Below are positions 62,424 to 64,000 of a DNA stretch of 64,000 nucleotides, one piece after another. Source of the DNA: an uncultured Coprococcus sp. (GTDB lineage: Bacteria; Bacillota; Clostridia; Lachnospirales; Lachnospiraceae); assembly GCA_947632705.1 (NCBI GenBank), contig CANRQE010000003.1, positions 1-64,000 of the forward strand. The letters run 5' to 3'. A program made the position numbers and the translations under genes. Every line of letters starts with the position of its first letter. The first letter of the stretch is position 1. Under the pieces are notes generated by a model, which worked only from the letters and a program-made list of their open reading frames with translations, made no database searches and was not told the DNA's origin.

Positions 62424-64000
62424 CTATTCCACCGATACAATATAATAATAAATCGGCTGGCCTCCATAATAAATCTGCACATCACAGTCAGGAAACGCAT
62501 CTTCCGTACGCTCTGCCAGCTTCTTCGCTGCTTCCTCACTGATATCTTCCCCATAATAGATACTGATGATCTCACTGTCTTCATCGGCGCCGTCCGCAAT
62601 CAGATCAAAGGTCACATCCTCGATATCAATTCCTACAGATACCAGACCCCGGTCTCCGATTCCCATGATATCACCCTCTTTAATCGTCTTTCCGTCAATA
62701 GAGGTATCCCGTACTGCATACGTTACCTGTCCGCTCTTCACATTTGCCACGGCGTCTTCCATATTGGATTGATTTTCTTCAAGTCCCATGGTGCTGTCAA
62801 ATGCGATCATGGCGCTGATTCCCTGAGGTGCATTTGCAGTCGGCATAACTATGATATTCTTGTCTTCACACAATCCCGCCGCCTGATTGGCAGCCAGAAC
62901 AATATTCTTATTATTCGGAAAAATAAAAATATTCTCCGCCTGCACCTGCTCTATGGCGTTTAGCATATCCTCCGTACTCGGATTCATGGTCTGTCCGCCT
63001 TCTATAATACAATCTGCTCCCAGCTCCGTGAAAAAGTTTTTCAATCCTTCCCCCATGGACACTGCGATAAATCCATACTGTTTTTTTACCGTCTTTTTCT
63101 CTTTTTCCTTCTCTTTTTCCTTCTCTTTTTCCCTTTCTTTTCTCGCTGCCTCTTCCCGTTCTGCGGCTTTAATTACTTTCTCCGTATGTTCAAGCCGCAT
63201 ATTATCCACCTTCATATTGGAAAGATAACCAAGCGTCAGTCCCTTCTCAAATGCCTGTCCCGGATGATTGGTATGCACATGAATCTTTACAATCTCATCA
63301 TCGGATACGCATACTATGGAATCGCCGATTGACTCCAGAAAGCTCTTCAGATCCTCTTCCTCAGACTCTCCATAAGGCTTTTCAAGATTTATAATAAATT
63401 CCGTACAATATCCGAATTTGATATCCGCCGTACTTGTCTCTGAAACTGCCACCGGTCTTCCGGAATCCGGCGCCGGACGTTTTCTGCTCTCTTCAATTAC
63501 GACTCTGCCCAGCAGACAATCTACAGCGCCCTGCAGGACTTCCATCAGGCCTTGTCCGCCGGAATCCACAACGCCTGCTTCTTTCAGTACAGGAAGCAGC
63601 TCCGGCGTCGATTCCAGCACTGTATATCCATATGCAAGCACCGCATCGCAAAACGGTTCCAGCTCCATACCCGCATCTGCACATTCCCTTGCTTTTGTCG
63701 CTATTCCTTTTGCGACTGTGAGTATGGTTCCTTCTTTCGGTTTCATAACTGCTTTATAGGCAGTCTCCACGGCTTTCTGAAAGGCTCCTCCAAGATCCCT
63801 GACACTGATTTCCTTTTTGTCTCCGATCTTTTTGGAGAATCCGCGTATCAGCTGGGACAGGATAACACCTGAATTTCCTCTGGCGCCTCTTAAAGAGCCT
63901 GTTGACATTGCCTTGGAAATTGCCGGTATATTCTCGTCAGCCGCTTCCACTTCTCTTACTGCAGACAGTATTGTCAGGGTCATATTGGTTCCTGTATCTC
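62424..64000 (-). CDS. DAK2/DegV-like fatty-acid-kinase-type protein (YloV family), 5' end outside the window
   Basis: Frame continues to the window edge (...DTGTNMTLTILSAVREV); GARGNSGVILSQLIRGF; C-terminal DUF1949-like/DegV-type region. Confidence 0.9.
   Translation of the reverse strand, partial: DTGTNMTLTILSAVREVEAADENIPAISKAMSTGSLRGARGNSGVILSQLIRGFSKKIGDKKEISVRDLGGAFQKAVETAYKAVMKPKEGTILTVAKGIATKARECADAGMELEPFCDAVLAYGYTVLESTPELLPVLKEAGVVDSGGQGLMEVLQGAVDCLLGRVVIEESRKRPAPDSGRPVAVSETSTADIKFGYCTEFIINLEKPYGESEEEDLKSFLESIGDSIVCVSDDEIVKIHVHTNHPGQAFEKGLTLGYLSNMKVDNMRLEHTEKVIKAAEREEAARKEREKEKEKEKEKEKKTVKKQYGFIAVSMGEGLKNFFTELGADCIIEGGQTMNPSTEDMLNAIEQVQAENIFIFPNNKNIVLAANQAAGLCEDKNIIVMPTANAPQGISAMIAFDSTMGLEENQSNMEDAVANVKSGQVTYAVRDTSIDGKTIKEGDIMGIGDRGLVSVGIDIEDVTFDLIADGADEDSEIISIYYGEDISEEAAKKLAERTEDAFPDCDVQIYYGGQPIYYYIVSVE

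Noticed and set aside
1-64000. tRNA, rRNA, T-box or common riboswitch signatures
   Set aside because: None recognised on either strand by eye; a covariance-model scan would be needed to be sure.

Overview
The window looks like a Lachnospiraceae/Clostridia-type chromosome segment, judging from gene content (spore genes, IspH-S1 fusion, fhs/folD, GH94, GH5). It has two parts. (1) About 1-9.2 kb is an accessory, mosaic region: short minus-strand cargo genes (methyltransferase, truncated DJ-1/PfpI gene, two-component system plus ABC transporter operon, alpha/beta hydrolase, a small unknown gene), a serine-recombinase C-terminal remnant, a tet(M)/tet(W)-like attenuator leader without its tet gene, and at least four diverged copies of one repeat that delimit individual genes in a cassette-like way. 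(2) About 9.3-64 kb is mostly core chromosome: yprB-like, ispH-rpsA fusion, cmk, BaiN-like flavoprotein, ktrA/ktrB, a Na+-pumping decarboxylase/transcarboxylase operon, pgsA, rimO, folD, fhs, ftsK, uppP, tepA-like, GH94 phosphorylase, pnp, a secreted LRR/Fn3-like protein, rpsO, aroC, FNT channel, xerD, NUDIX, rny, recX, recA, an aminotransferase, tmcAL, ylbJ, coaD, rsmD, GH5 cellulase, SASP, moxR/DUF58 cluster, recG and DAK2/YloV. The two strongest leads are (a) a ~345-nt independently transcribed, highly structured RNA (own promoter and terminator, several GU-compensated helices) inserted between rpsO and the LRR gene, and (b) the repeat-delimited cargo cassettes in the first 9 kb. All calls come from reading the sequence; no database search was run.
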